Shown here: positions 44,199 to 53,456 of the stretch, in pieces
Position numbering within the stretch: position 1 is the stretch's first letter
Layout: every line of letters starts with the position of its first letter
DNA from: JAGXKT01 sp964531695
GTDB taxonomy: Bacteria; Planctomycetota; Phycisphaerae; SM23-33
Assembly: GCA_964531695.1 (NCBI GenBank)
Contig: CAZHEH010000010.1
Span: forward strand, 25,814 to 89,813
DNA length: 64,000 nt
Reading direction: 5' to 3'
Notes under the pieces: generated by a model
Seen by the model: only the letters and a program-made list of their open reading frames with translations
Told to the model about the DNA's origin: nothing
The model's database searches: none
Position numbers and translations under genes: made by a program

Positions 44199-46145
44199 AT
44201 GACCGAGAAGCACCACAACCCGACGCGGGAGGAGATCGCCAAGGCCGAGATCGGCCGCACGACCATCCGTCCGGCCTTGGCCTGGGCAATGGCCGCCCTG
44301 TTCACGGCCGGCGTGTTCGCCGTGCCGGTGGCCCAGCACCTGTGGGAGTTCCATCTGTACCGAACGGGCGAGCGTGGCCGGGCGATGCCGCAGTGCTACG
44401 AGATCGCCCCCCGCTTCACACAGGCGGCGCTGCGGTACGAGCGGTCCGACCGGCCGTTCCTCGGGCGGGTGATCGCCGTCAACAACCGCGTGCTGCTGCC
44501 GAACATCGACGAGTTCGAGGATGAGCTGGAGACCCAGTCGCTGCTCCAGCGGGCCGCCCTGGCGCCCGTCCAGCGTGCCCTGGCGCGCTGGACCGGCCAG
44601 GGCACGGAGAAGGCCTACGTCGGCCGCGACGGCTGGCTGGTCTATCGCGCCGGGCTCGACCACGTGTGGGGACCCGGCTTCCTGGCCCCGGACTACCTGG
44701 AAGCCCGGAGCATCCGGCCGAACGAGTGGACGCCCGCGCCGCAGCCCGATCCGCGAAAGGCGATCGCGCAATTCCGGGGCCAGCTCGCCGAACGCGGCAT
44801 CGAGCTGGTCATCGTGCCGACGCCCGTGAAGCCCACGATCCGCCCCGACGGATTCTCCGGCCGCTACGAGCGGGACGCCGAGCCGGTCCGCAACCCGTCC
44901 TGGGATGTGTTTCTTGCCTGGGCGGAGGCCGAGGGCGTCACCGTGTTCGACCCGGCCGCCGCGCTGACCGAGCGCAAGCGCTCGGGCGAGCAGGCGTATC
45001 TCAAGATGGACACGCACTGGACGCCGCCGGCGATGCGGGCTGTGGCCGAGGCGCTGGCGGCGTTTCTGACAGACCGCCTGGAGCTGGGGCGGGCCCGGTC
45101 GGGCTGGTACCACCGCGGCCGCAAGGAGGTAGCCAACCACGGCGACCTGGCCGTGATGCTCCAGCTCGACGGCTCTCCGGCGCATGTCCCCGAGAGAGTG
45201 ACGACCGAGCCGGTCTACACCGGTCGGGACGGGCAGCAGCAGGTCTGGCGGGCGAGCCGCGATGCCGAGGTGCTCGTGCTGGGCGACAGCTTCTCCAATA
45301 TCTACTCGCTGGAAGGCATGAATTGGGGCTTCGGGGCGGGGTTCGTGGAGCAGTTGAGCGCCGCTTTGGCGCGCCCGGCCGACCGGATCGTCCGAAACGA
45401 CAGCGGCGCCTTCGCCACCCGCCAGATGCTCTCGCGCGAGTTGGCCGGCGGCTTCGACCGCCTGGCCGGCAAGAAGGTCGTCGTCTGGCAGTTCGCTACG
45501 CGAGAATTGTCGGTCGGCGACTGGAAGCTTCTGGAGATGACCCTCGGCGAGCCGGCCGAAGGCGACTTCTACACGCCTGAGCCGGGCGAGCCGGTGACGG
45601 TGACCGGCACGGTGCGGGCCGTCTCACCGGTGCCCGAGCCGGGATCGGTGGCATACCCGGACCACGTCGCGGCGGTGCATCTGGCCAACGTACGCTCCGA
45701 GGACGGCTCGGTCGAGGGCGGGCAGGCGGTGGTGGCCATGCTCGGGATGCTCCGCAACGAGTGGACCGCCGTGGCCCGCTGGCGCGCCGGCGACGAGGTG
45801 ACGGTCCGGCTGCGGAACTGGTCCGACGTCAAGGACAGGTACGAAAGCGTCAGAACCACCGAACTGGCCGACGGGGACCTGGTTCTGGCCGAGAAGTGCT
45901 GGGGAGAGCCGGCGGCGGTCGAGCCGGCCCACGCCCGCCGCCACCTGTGGCGCGGTTGGGACGTGCTGGCGGTGTCCGTCGGCCTGATGGGCGTGATGAC
46001 CGTCCTGGGCAGCACATACCTCAGCACCCGCCGGGCTCGGTGGCGAGCGGGCCGGGCCGCCCATCCCGCGGGAGCGGCCCCTGCCGAGCCACGATCGGCA
46101 GCTCTCCACGCGACGCCGCAGGGAAAGGGCCCTGGTAAACCCTGA
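44199..46145 (+). CDS. AlgX/AlgJ-like SGNH acetyltransferase partner
   Basis: The 648-residue protein has an N-terminal membrane segment (about residues 28-48), an SGNH-type domain and a second membrane segment near residues 587-607. Catalytic marks are the GDSF box with Ser364 (VLVLGDSFSNIYS) and the Asp271/His273 pair in KMDTHWTPPAM, as in AlgX and AlgJ. These enzymes take acyl groups from the MBOAT protein and transfer them to polysaccharide hydroxyls in the periplasm. The C-terminal region (about 450-580) is a beta-rich addition not found in standard AlgJ. It starts 7 bp after the MBOAT gene. Confidence 0.9.
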   Translation: MTEKHHNPTREEIAKAEIGRTTIRPALAWAMAALFTAGVFAVPVAQHLWEFHLYRTGERGRAMPQCYEIAPRFTQAALRYERSDRPFLGRVIAVNNRVLLPNIDEFEDELETQSLLQRAALAPVQRALARWTGQGTEKAYVGRDGWLVYRAGLDHVWGPGFLAPDYLEARSIRPNEWTPAPQPDPRKAIAQFRGQLAERGIELVIVPTPVKPTIRPDGFSGRYERDAEPVRNPSWDVFLAWAEAEGVTVFDPAAALTERKRSGEQAYLKMDTHWTPPAMRAVAEALAAFLTDRLELGRARSGWYHRGRKEVANHGDLAVMLQLDGSPAHVPERVTTEPVYTGRDGQQQVWRASRDAEVLVLGDSFSNIYSLEGMNWGFGAGFVEQLSAALARPADRIVRNDSGAFATRQMLSRELAGGFDRLAGKKVVVWQFATRELSVGDWKLLEMTLGEPAEGDFYTPEPGEPVTVTGTVRAVSPVPEPGSVAYPDHVAAVHLANVRSEDGSVEGGQAVVAMLGMLRNEWTAVARWRAGDEVTVRLRNWSDVKDRYESVRTTELADGDLVLAEKCWGEPAAVEPAHARRHLWRGWDVLAVSVGLMGVMTVLGSTYLSTRRARWRAGRAAHPAGAAPAEPRSAALHATPQGKGPGKP

Positions 46146-46585
46146 TTCAGACAACTCTTAGACAAATAACCCATCTTTCGGGCAATTCCACGATTCGTCT
46201 GCCGCTCTTGTGCGTTGAACTCAGATAGTCGCCAGGTACGGGTCAAGTCGCCGGGCGTGACAGGAATCCGGAGTTTGCCCCTGAAGTGGAAAGCGTATGA
46301 GGATTCTTCGGTACGGATGGCTGTCCGGGGCGTTGGCGCTGCTCCGGGGGCGCGAAGCGGCGGGGTTGGCGCCGCGGGACGGCCGGCATTCGCGTTTTCG
46401 CGTGCTCGGCCGGGGGAGGCCCGCCCTGGAGCCGAGGATGCGGGGGCATATGTAAGGTGATCCGAGCCAACGATTGCTCAGGACATCGCATGAGATGATT
46501 CCGGGGCCGCGGCGTCCGTGCCCGTACCGTCCGAACGGACACACCCTCGAGTGCACCCTTTAACCCATCAGTGGAGACGCGACCG
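46146..46585 (+). other. Intergenic region upstream of the MoxR operon
   Basis: No supported gene lies in these 440 bp. The first 60 bp are relatively AT-rich. A TAGACA at 46159-46164 matches a -35 at 5/6 but its paired -10 (GGCAAT, 16-bp spacer) is weak. A perfect palindrome GTCCGAACGGAC lies at 46529-46540, 45 nt before the moxR-like start, where an operator could sit. Confidence 0.4.
46529..46540. promoter_or_regulatory. 12-bp palindrome upstream of the MoxR operon
   Basis: GTCCG-AA-CGGAC is a perfect inverted repeat 45 nt upstream of the start codon. It could be a regulator site, though short palindromes occur by chance in GC-rich DNA. Confidence 0.25.
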
Positions 46586-47638
46586 ATGTCAGATTCCAAG
46601 CAGATGCCTCCTCCCGAGGCCGATGACGTGCAAGCCGTCGAGCAACTCGGGGAGATGCGAGACCGGATCGTCAACGAGGTCCGCAAGATCATCGTCGGCA
46701 TGGACCAGGTCATCGACGAGATGATGATCGCCATCTTCTCGAACGGGCACTGCCTGCTGATCGGCGTGCCGGGCCTGGCCAAGACGCTTCTGGTCAGCTC
46801 GCTGGCTCAGACGCTTTCTCTGTCCTTCAAGCGGATCCAGTTCACGCCCGACCTGATGCCCTCGGACATCACCGGCACGGAGATCCTCCAGGACGACCCG
46901 GAGACCGGGCAAAGGAAGTTCATGTTCCTCCAGGGCCCGGTGTTCGCGAACCTCATCCTGGCCGACGAGATCAACCGTACGCCGCCCAAGACGCAGGCCG
47001 CGATGCTCGAGTCGATGCAGGAGCGCAAGGTGTCGATGGGCGGAGAGGACTTCCCCCTGCCCGACCCGTTCTTCGTGCTGGCCACGCAGAACCCCATCGA
47101 GCAGGAGGGCACGTACCCGCTGCCCGAGGCGCAGCTCGACCGGTTCCTGTTCAACATCATGGTCGATTACCCCAGCAAATCCGAGGAGGTGGAGATCGCC
47201 CGGCGGGTCACGGGCGCCGGCGACTGGTCGCTTCAGGAGGTGCTCCATCGCGACGACATCCTGAACCTCCAGAAGGTGGTTCGCCGGATCCCGGTGGCGG
47301 ACCATATGTACGAGTACGCCGCGTCTCTGGCACGAGCCACGCGCCCGAACGAGCCGGAGGCCCCGGAGTTCGTGCGGGATTGGGTCTCCTGGGGCGCGGG
47401 CCCGCGGGCGACGCTGTTCATGATCCTCGCCGGCAAGGCGCGGGCCGCGCTGCGCGGAAGATGCCACGTGGCCGTTGAGGACATCCAGGCGATCGCGCCG
47501 CCGGTACTGCGGCATCGGATCATCCCGAACTTCGCGGCGCAGTCCGAAGGCAAGAGCGCCGACGACATCATCCAGGAACTGCTCCGGGCCGTGCCGGCGG
47601 ACGGGAAGCTGTATGACGCATCAGCAAGTACAAGCTAA
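46586..47638 (+). CDS. MoxR-family AAA+ ATPase
   Basis: The 350-residue protein has a Walker A GVPGLAKT (residues 60-67), Walker B ILADEINRTPPKTQ, the ATQNPIEQEGTYPLPEAQLDRF sensor region and a MoxR-type C-terminal lid. MoxR ATPases act as chaperones that help assemble or activate partner proteins, commonly with VWA and DUF58 proteins encoded alongside. The ATG at 46586 was chosen over a GTG at 46571 because GGAG lies about 10 nt upstream. It overlaps the DUF58 gene by 26 bp and starts the largest operon in the window. Confidence 0.95.
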   Translation: MSDSKQMPPPEADDVQAVEQLGEMRDRIVNEVRKIIVGMDQVIDEMMIAIFSNGHCLLIGVPGLAKTLLVSSLAQTLSLSFKRIQFTPDLMPSDITGTEILQDDPETGQRKFMFLQGPVFANLILADEINRTPPKTQAAMLESMQERKVSMGGEDFPLPDPFFVLATQNPIEQEGTYPLPEAQLDRFLFNIMVDYPSKSEEVEIARRVTGAGDWSLQEVLHRDDILNLQKVVRRIPVADHMYEYAASLARATRPNEPEAPEFVRDWVSWGAGPRATLFMILAGKARAALRGRCHVAVEDIQAIAPPVLRHRIIPNFAAQSEGKSADDIIQELLRAVPADGKLYDASASTS

Positions 47639-48533
47639 CCTGCGATACCTCGACCCGGAGACGCTACAGAAGATCGGGTCGCTGGAGTTGATCGCGCGCG
47701 AGGTGGTCGAGGGGTTGCGCGTGGGAGCCCATCGCAGCCCGCTGCGCGGCTTCAGCACCGACTTCGCCCATCATCGCCAGTACGTGCCCGGCGATCCGCT
47801 CCGCCACCTGGACTGGCGCGTGTACGCGCGCACGGAGCGATATTACACCAAGCTCTACGAGGCCGAGACATGTTACGACGCGTACCTGTTGCTGGACGCA
47901 AGCGCGTCGATGAACTACGGCTCGGGCTCGACGAGCAAGCTTGAGTACGCCAAGTACCTCGCCGCATCGTTGGCGTACCTGATCCTCAGGCAGCGGGATT
48001 CCGTCGGCCTGGCGGTGTTCGACTCGGCATTGCGCAGCTACGAGCCGCCGCGAAGCGCCATGGGAATCCTCGGGCTGCTGGACGAACGGCTTGCCCAGAC
48101 GACGGGACAGCCGCGGACGGACATCGCGGGCCTGTTGCACGAGTTCGCGCACCGCGTCTCCCGCCGCAGCGTAATCGTGCTCTTCTCCGACCTGCTGGAC
48201 GACGAGAACGGCTTTCTCCGCGGCTTGGACCATCTCCGATTCCGCGGGCACAACCTGATCGTCTTCCACCTCATGGATCCCCATGAGCTGACCTTTCCCT
48301 TCACCGGTACTTGGCGGTTCGAGGGCCTGGAGGGCGAAGCGGAGCTGACGACGCAGCCGGACCGAATTCGCGACATGTACATGGAGGACCTCCACGCCTT
48401 CCTGGAAACGGTGCGTTCCGGCTGTGAGCGCAGTCAGGTGGATTACGATCTTGTCGACACGTCCCGTCCCGTAAACGTGGTGCTCTCGGAGTACCTGAAC
48501 CGCCGGTCGGCCACGAATCAACGGGCGAGATAA
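47613..48533 (+). CDS. DUF58 protein with VWA-like fold
   Basis: The 306-residue protein has the DUF58 core: GAHRSPLRGFSTDFAHHRQYVPGDPLRHLDWRVYART followed by a VWA-like domain with the partial MIDAS DASASMNYGSG and the strand IVLFSDLLDD. DUF58 proteins are the standard partner of MoxR ATPases. The ATG at 47613 gives a 26-bp overlap with the MoxR gene. It is soluble, so it probably acts with the ATPase on the membrane proteins encoded next. It is followed by the VWA protein gene 9 bp later. Confidence 0.93.
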   Translation: MTHQQVQANLRYLDPETLQKIGSLELIAREVVEGLRVGAHRSPLRGFSTDFAHHRQYVPGDPLRHLDWRVYARTERYYTKLYEAETCYDAYLLLDASASMNYGSGSTSKLEYAKYLAASLAYLILRQRDSVGLAVFDSALRSYEPPRSAMGILGLLDERLAQTTGQPRTDIAGLLHEFAHRVSRRSVIVLFSDLLDDENGFLRGLDHLRFRGHNLIVFHLMDPHELTFPFTGTWRFEGLEGEAELTTQPDRIRDMYMEDLHAFLETVRSGCERSQVDYDLVDTSRPVNVVLSEYLNRRSATNQRAR

Positions 48534-48542
48534 GGCACCAGC

Positions 48543-50705
48543 ATGACATTCCTGAATCCGCTGATGTTGTGGGGCCTGCTGGGCGTAAGTATCCCGGTGC
48601 TCATCCACCTGCTGAACCTCTACCGGTTCCGCCGGACGGACTGGGCCGCGATGCGCTTCCTGGCCCGCGCGGCGCAGGTTCGCTCCCGTCAGCTTCGCCT
48701 GAGAGACATCCTTCTGATGCTCCTTCGATGCCTGGCCGTGCTGCTCGTGGTGCTGGCGCTGTCCCGACCCATATGGCGTCCCGGAAGGCCGGTGCCCATG
48801 GGCGAAAGCCGCGCCGGGGTCGTCATCGCCGTCGACGGCTCATACAGCATGATGCATGAAGCCACCGAGCGTTCCCGCTTCGATCGCGCCCTGGACCGCG
48901 TTCGGCAGATCGCCGCGACGGTCGGCGAGGGGGATCCGGCTTCGCTGGTCCTGCTGGGAACGCCGAACCGGATCGTGCTGCGGAACGTGCCCTTCCAGGC
49001 CGAGCGATTTGCCGAGGCGATCGACGGACTGAGCCCGTTGGCCGAACCGGCCAACCTGGAGGCCCTGCCGGGAGCGATCCGGCCGCTGGTTGACGAGATG
49101 AAGGTGGCGGACAAGGAAGTGTACGTGGTCACGGACCTTCAATCCCGGGACTGGAACGCTCTGTCCGCGGAGAGTCGCGAGAGCTTCCGTGGCCTGGCTC
49201 AGGAAACCGAACTGCGGCTGGTGCCGGTTCGGGCCGAAAGCAGCGAGAACCTGGCCGTAACCGACCTCCACCTGGCCTCAGGCGTCCCGCGGCGCGACTC
49301 GCTGGCGCGCTACTCCGTCAAGGTGCGCAATTGCGGGCGCCGGGCGCGCGAGCAGATCGGGTTGACGTGCAAGGTCAACGGCGTCGGCGTGAACGAGGCG
49401 ACGATCCCCCGCCTGGAGCCGGGCCAAACGGAGTCGGTGTCGCTCTACGCCCGGCTGGGAACCGCGGGTCGGACGCGCATCACGGCTGAGTTGAAAGGCG
49501 GTGATGAGCTTGCCCTGGACAACGAGCGGCGCGAGGTCGCCCACGTCCGGGAGCAGTTGCGAGTGCTCTGCGTGGACGGCCACCCGTTGGCGCAGCGCTG
49601 GCGCGGCGCGGCGGACTTCCTGGTCACGGCGTTGACGGCGCCGCGAAGCGGGAGCACCACGGCGCCGCTCGAGGTGATCCGTATCCCGTGGACCGCGCTG
49701 TCGTCGACGCATTTCGAGCAATACGATGTCGTGATGCTCGCCGATGTGCCGGAGATCCCGGAAGGTCTCGTCCCCGACCTCTACGACTACGTGCGCGGGG
49801 GCGGCGGGCTGGTCGTCTTCGCCGGGCGGAACACCCGGCCGGAGGTCTGGAACCGCCACCTCGGCGGGCCCTCTGCGGACATGCTGCCGGCCGAGCTTGA
49901 GGCCATCAGTGAGGAGCCCTTTACGACGAGAGAGAGCCGGCCTCTAGACACCGCGTCGACGGATCACATGCTCTGCGAGACGCTGCGCGGCCTGAGCAGC
50001 GATCAGTTGGGCAGCATCCGGTTCGAGAAATACTTGCGGCTGCGGCCGGTCGCCGACGCGCGTGTGGCGCTCCGCTTGGCGCCGGGTGCCGAGCCGCTGA
50101 TGGTGGAGCGCCGCGTGGGCCGGGGGCGAGTGGTCCTGTTCGCCAGCACGGCGAACCGTGACTGGCACAACATGGTTCTCAACCCCGCCTTCGCGATGCT
50201 GCTGCACCAGACGGTCTCTTACGTTACGCGTCACGAGCTTGAGATTCCGGTGGAAGTGGGCCAGCCCATCGTCGTGCCTCTGGACGACATGGACGTCGAC
50301 GACGACGTGACGTTCATCGAGCCCGGCGGACGGACGGCCAATACCAAGACCGTCGAACGCCAGGGCCGTACCATCGGCGTCTTCGAACGGACCGAAGAGG
50401 TTGGGTTCCACCGCGTGCAGTGCGAGGTCGCGACGCCCGCGTTCCTCGTGGCGGTAAACCCCGCGACCGAGGAGTCGGACGTCGAGGCACTCGACGCGGA
50501 CCAGCGCGAGGAACTGGCGCGTGAGATGGGCATGGAGGTCCTGGCGCAGGAGGGCTCTCTGGAGCCGACGATACTCTCCAAGCGCCTGGGACGCGAACTC
50601 TGGATGCCTCTGATGATCCTGGCCTTGGCCGCCGCGATCGGCGAATCGCTGCTGGCGCGCCGAATCACGGGACGCAAGACGCATGCAACGGAGGTCAGAA
50701 CATGA
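48543..50705 (+). CDS. BatA-like N-terminal double-TM VWA membrane protein
   Basis: The 720-residue protein starts with two membrane segments (LMLWGLLGVSIPVLIHLLN and LLMLLRCLAVLLVVLAL), the BatA/aerotolerance-operon layout, followed by a VWA domain with a DxSxS metal site in AVDGSYSMM. A long exported middle region has Ig-like or beta-rich stretches (residues about 240-340) and a GATase1-like fold region (YDVVMLADVPEIPEGLVPDLYDYV). A final membrane segment ends the protein (LWMPLMILALAAAIGESLL). It is probably a partner of the MoxR ATPase. It overlaps the next gene by 4 bp (ATGA), so it is translationally coupled. Confidence 0.88.
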   Translation: MTFLNPLMLWGLLGVSIPVLIHLLNLYRFRRTDWAAMRFLARAAQVRSRQLRLRDILLMLLRCLAVLLVVLALSRPIWRPGRPVPMGESRAGVVIAVDGSYSMMHEATERSRFDRALDRVRQIAATVGEGDPASLVLLGTPNRIVLRNVPFQAERFAEAIDGLSPLAEPANLEALPGAIRPLVDEMKVADKEVYVVTDLQSRDWNALSAESRESFRGLAQETELRLVPVRAESSENLAVTDLHLASGVPRRDSLARYSVKVRNCGRRAREQIGLTCKVNGVGVNEATIPRLEPGQTESVSLYARLGTAGRTRITAELKGGDELALDNERREVAHVREQLRVLCVDGHPLAQRWRGAADFLVTALTAPRSGSTTAPLEVIRIPWTALSSTHFEQYDVVMLADVPEIPEGLVPDLYDYVRGGGGLVVFAGRNTRPEVWNRHLGGPSADMLPAELEAISEEPFTTRESRPLDTASTDHMLCETLRGLSSDQLGSIRFEKYLRLRPVADARVALRLAPGAEPLMVERRVGRGRVVLFASTANRDWHNMVLNPAFAMLLHQTVSYVTRHELEIPVEVGQPIVVPLDDMDVDDDVTFIEPGGRTANTKTVERQGRTIGVFERTEEVGFHRVQCEVATPAFLVAVNPATEESDVEALDADQREELAREMGMEVLAQEGSLEPTILSKRLGRELWMPLMILALAAAIGESLLARRITGRKTHATEVRT

Positions 50706-53410
50706 GGGCCATGGCTGGCATCGCGACCCCGCTGGACGTGGGCGACGGCACGGGCGGCCTGTGGCTGGCACGGGGCTGGCCGGGGGTTCTGGTGGTCTGT
50801 CTTCTGGCCGCCTGCATCGTCGGCGCGGTTCTGCTGTACCGGCGTCAGAGTCGGCTGGCTCCCCCGATGCGGGTGTTCCTGGGGGCGCTGCGCGGCCTGA
50901 CGCTGATTCTGCTGGTCGCCATTCTGCTGCAGCCGACCGTGGGAGTGACCGAGACCTCTCAGAGCCGCCGCAAGCTGCTCGTGCTGACGGACACGTCCAA
51001 GAGCATGAGCGTGCAGGACACGCGGAAGCGGGACGAGGACATCGTGGCCGCCGCCCTTGCCGTCGGGGCGTTGAACGAGGAGGCGCCGGATGCGCATCGC
51101 GAGCTGGTTCGGGCCCGTGCCGCGATGCGCCGGGCCGGGCGCTTCCTGGCGCAGGGGCGGACGGAAGACGCGGTGCAGAGCCAGCAGGAAGCCGAACGGG
51201 CCGTCCGGGCCGCCCGAGGGCTTCTGGCGGAGGCCGAGGAAGCCACAAATCGCTGGGGCCCGGTCATGGCGCAGCTCGAAGGCATCGCGGGCCGACAGGC
51301 GCGGCTCGCACAGGAACGGCCCGGCGCCGAGGACGGCTGGGCGGATGCGGCGGCCCGGCAGGCGGCCCTCCGTGCGAGTCTGAACCGCGCCGCGATTCAG
51401 GCCGGGCCTTCGGCGACGGCGCTGACGTTCGAGGACAGGAAGCGCCTGGCGACGGTTTCCCGGCTCGGGTTGGCCAAGGGGCTTCTGGCAAATCCGGAGC
51501 GGAATTCCATCGAGCCGCTGCGCGACGCGTATGACATCCGCTATTATCGATTCGCGGAGCAGTTGGACGACATCGCGCGCACGGACACCGGCGGCCTGGC
51601 GGCCCTGGAAGGCCTGCAGGCGACCGGGCAGGGCACGGACCTCGCCTCGGCGATCGAGCAGGCCGTCAGCGACCAGACCGGTCCCGTCGCGGGGTGTATC
51701 GTGTTCACCGACGGCGTCGATACCGGCGGCGACAGCGCGGTGGAGGTCGCCCGCAGGATGGGGGAACGTGGCATTCCGATCTTCCCGGTGGTGGTCGGCC
51801 TGCCCGACCCGGATGATGTCGCCATCGACAGCGTGATCGTGCAGGAGGTGGCCTTCGAGGGCGACACGGTGCCCATGCGCGTCCAGATCCGCTCCCGTGG
51901 ATACGAGCGGCGGCAGACCTACCTCTCCGCCAAGCTCGACGGCCAGCGCGTCGCGCGAAAGCCCATCCTGCTGACCGGCCGGCCCCAGTTCGAGGACATC
52001 TCCTTCGAGGTCAAGGGCGTCATCGGCGACCGTGCGCAACTGGAGGTCGAGCTGGAGGAGTTCGAGAACGAGGCCACCGACAACAACAACCGCGTCGCGC
52101 GGTCGCTGCGCGTCGTGGACGAGAAGATCAATGTCCTGTACATCGAGGGCAGCGCACGCTGGGAGTACCGCTATCTTCGGGCGATTCTGCTGCGAGACCC
52201 CCGACTGGACGTGAAGTTCATCTCGTCCCGCGCCCGGCCGGAACTGGCCCGCAGTTCCCGAAGCTACTTGGCGCGCTTCCCCTCCGAGCCGGAGGAGGCC
52301 TTCAGCTTCGACCTGGTCATCCTCGGGGACGTGCAGCGCGATTTCTTCCGGGAGGAGGAGCTGACGCTGCTGGACCGGCTGGTGCGGGAAAGAGGCGGAT
52401 CCCTGCTTGTGCTGGCGGGACGCCGACACACCCCGACCGAGTACGGAGACACGCCGCTGGAGGGCCTGCTGCCGGTCGAGTTCGAGGCCGGGGGCGAGTG
52501 GCCCGAGATCGGCAAGGACGTGCACGCCGTCGTCACCCCGGACGGCCGGCACAGCATGGTGATGTCCCTGGCGGACTCGGCACGAAAAGACGACGTGATC
52601 TGGGCGCGGGTCAAAAGCCTGGGGCGCGTTCCGCCGGTCACGTCGGTCAAGGGCGGTGCCGTCGTTCTCGCCGAGCTGTCGGACCTGGACCCGCGCGGCA
52701 TGCGCATCCCCGTGATCGCATGGCAGCGCTGCGGCACCGGCAAGACGCTGTTCATGGCGACCGACCGGCTCTGGCGGCTCCGATACAAGACGGGCGACAA
52801 GTACCACTGGCGGATGTGGTCGCAGACGATCCAGTTCCTCACGCTGTCGCGCCTGCTCGGTGAGAACCGGCGGATCATCCTCGAGACGGAGCGGGCCGAC
52901 TATCGGAGCGACGAACAAGTCAAGCTGCTGGCCAGTGTGATGGATGAAAGCTTCAACCCGTTGATGGACCGGTCCTTCGAGGTCTTCGTCCAGCGGGTCG
53001 ACGACGAGATGAGCGATCCGGTTCCTGTCCGGCTCAAGGCCGTGCCCGGCCGCCGGGGCCTTTTCGCGGGCCGATTCTCGCCGCAGCAGGAAGGTCGCTA
53101 CGAAGTGCGCGCCCCGGAGCGCCAGCGCCCGTTCGCCAACACGGCCGAGTTCCGCGTCAGCGGGCTGCGGACGGAGTTGCAGGTCACGGCCGTGCAGCAG
53201 GACAAGCTCGAGCGGATCGCCGAACTCTCCGGGGGGCAATGCCTGTCGATCCGCGATTTCTCGGCGATGCCGGTGTTCTTCGACAAGCAGTTGGTTCAGT
53301 CGTCCCATATACGGCAGATGTCGGTCTGGGACACCTGGCCGGTGGTCGTGGGCTTCATGGTACTAACCGGTCTGGAGTGGTTCCTGCGCCGCCGGAGTGA
53401 CTTGGCCTGA
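50702..53410 (+). CDS. Large VWA-like membrane protein
   Basis: The 902-residue protein has two membrane segments near the start (WPGVLVVCLLAACIVGAVLL and LRGLTLILLVAILLQPTVG), then a VWA-like domain with DTSKS as the DxSxS metal site (VLTDTSKSM) and FTDGVDTGGD, interrupted by a long helical insert (about residues 115-260). It continues with beta-rich exported domains and a GATase1-like region (DLVILGDVQRDFFREEELTLL). A C-terminal membrane segment ends it. It parallels the previous gene in layout but is not a close paralogue. Both are candidates for the membrane scaffold of the operon. Confidence 0.87.
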   Translation: MRAMAGIATPLDVGDGTGGLWLARGWPGVLVVCLLAACIVGAVLLYRRQSRLAPPMRVFLGALRGLTLILLVAILLQPTVGVTETSQSRRKLLVLTDTSKSMSVQDTRKRDEDIVAAALAVGALNEEAPDAHRELVRARAAMRRAGRFLAQGRTEDAVQSQQEAERAVRAARGLLAEAEEATNRWGPVMAQLEGIAGRQARLAQERPGAEDGWADAAARQAALRASLNRAAIQAGPSATALTFEDRKRLATVSRLGLAKGLLANPERNSIEPLRDAYDIRYYRFAEQLDDIARTDTGGLAALEGLQATGQGTDLASAIEQAVSDQTGPVAGCIVFTDGVDTGGDSAVEVARRMGERGIPIFPVVVGLPDPDDVAIDSVIVQEVAFEGDTVPMRVQIRSRGYERRQTYLSAKLDGQRVARKPILLTGRPQFEDISFEVKGVIGDRAQLEVELEEFENEATDNNNRVARSLRVVDEKINVLYIEGSARWEYRYLRAILLRDPRLDVKFISSRARPELARSSRSYLARFPSEPEEAFSFDLVILGDVQRDFFREEELTLLDRLVRERGGSLLVLAGRRHTPTEYGDTPLEGLLPVEFEAGGEWPEIGKDVHAVVTPDGRHSMVMSLADSARKDDVIWARVKSLGRVPPVTSVKGGAVVLAELSDLDPRGMRIPVIAWQRCGTGKTLFMATDRLWRLRYKTGDKYHWRMWSQTIQFLTLSRLLGENRRIILETERADYRSDEQVKLLASVMDESFNPLMDRSFEVFVQRVDDEMSDPVPVRLKAVPGRRGLFAGRFSPQQEGRYEVRAPERQRPFANTAEFRVSGLRTELQVTAVQQDKLERIAELSGGQCLSIRDFSAMPVFFDKQLVQSSHIRQMSVWDTWPVVVGFMVLTGLEWFLRRRSDLA

Positions 53411-53456
53411 CGTCCCGATCGGACCGGGACGCTGCGCCGGTACGGAAGCGGCAGAG

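Noticed and set aside
46215..46460. Small plus-strand frame (81 codons) upstream of the MoxR gene
   Set aside because: Arg/Gly/Ala-rich composition and no ribosome site; more likely a leader or promoter region.
50231..53308. Minus-strand frame of 1025 codons
   Set aside because: It is antisense to the large VWA genes; no domain or start signal supports it.
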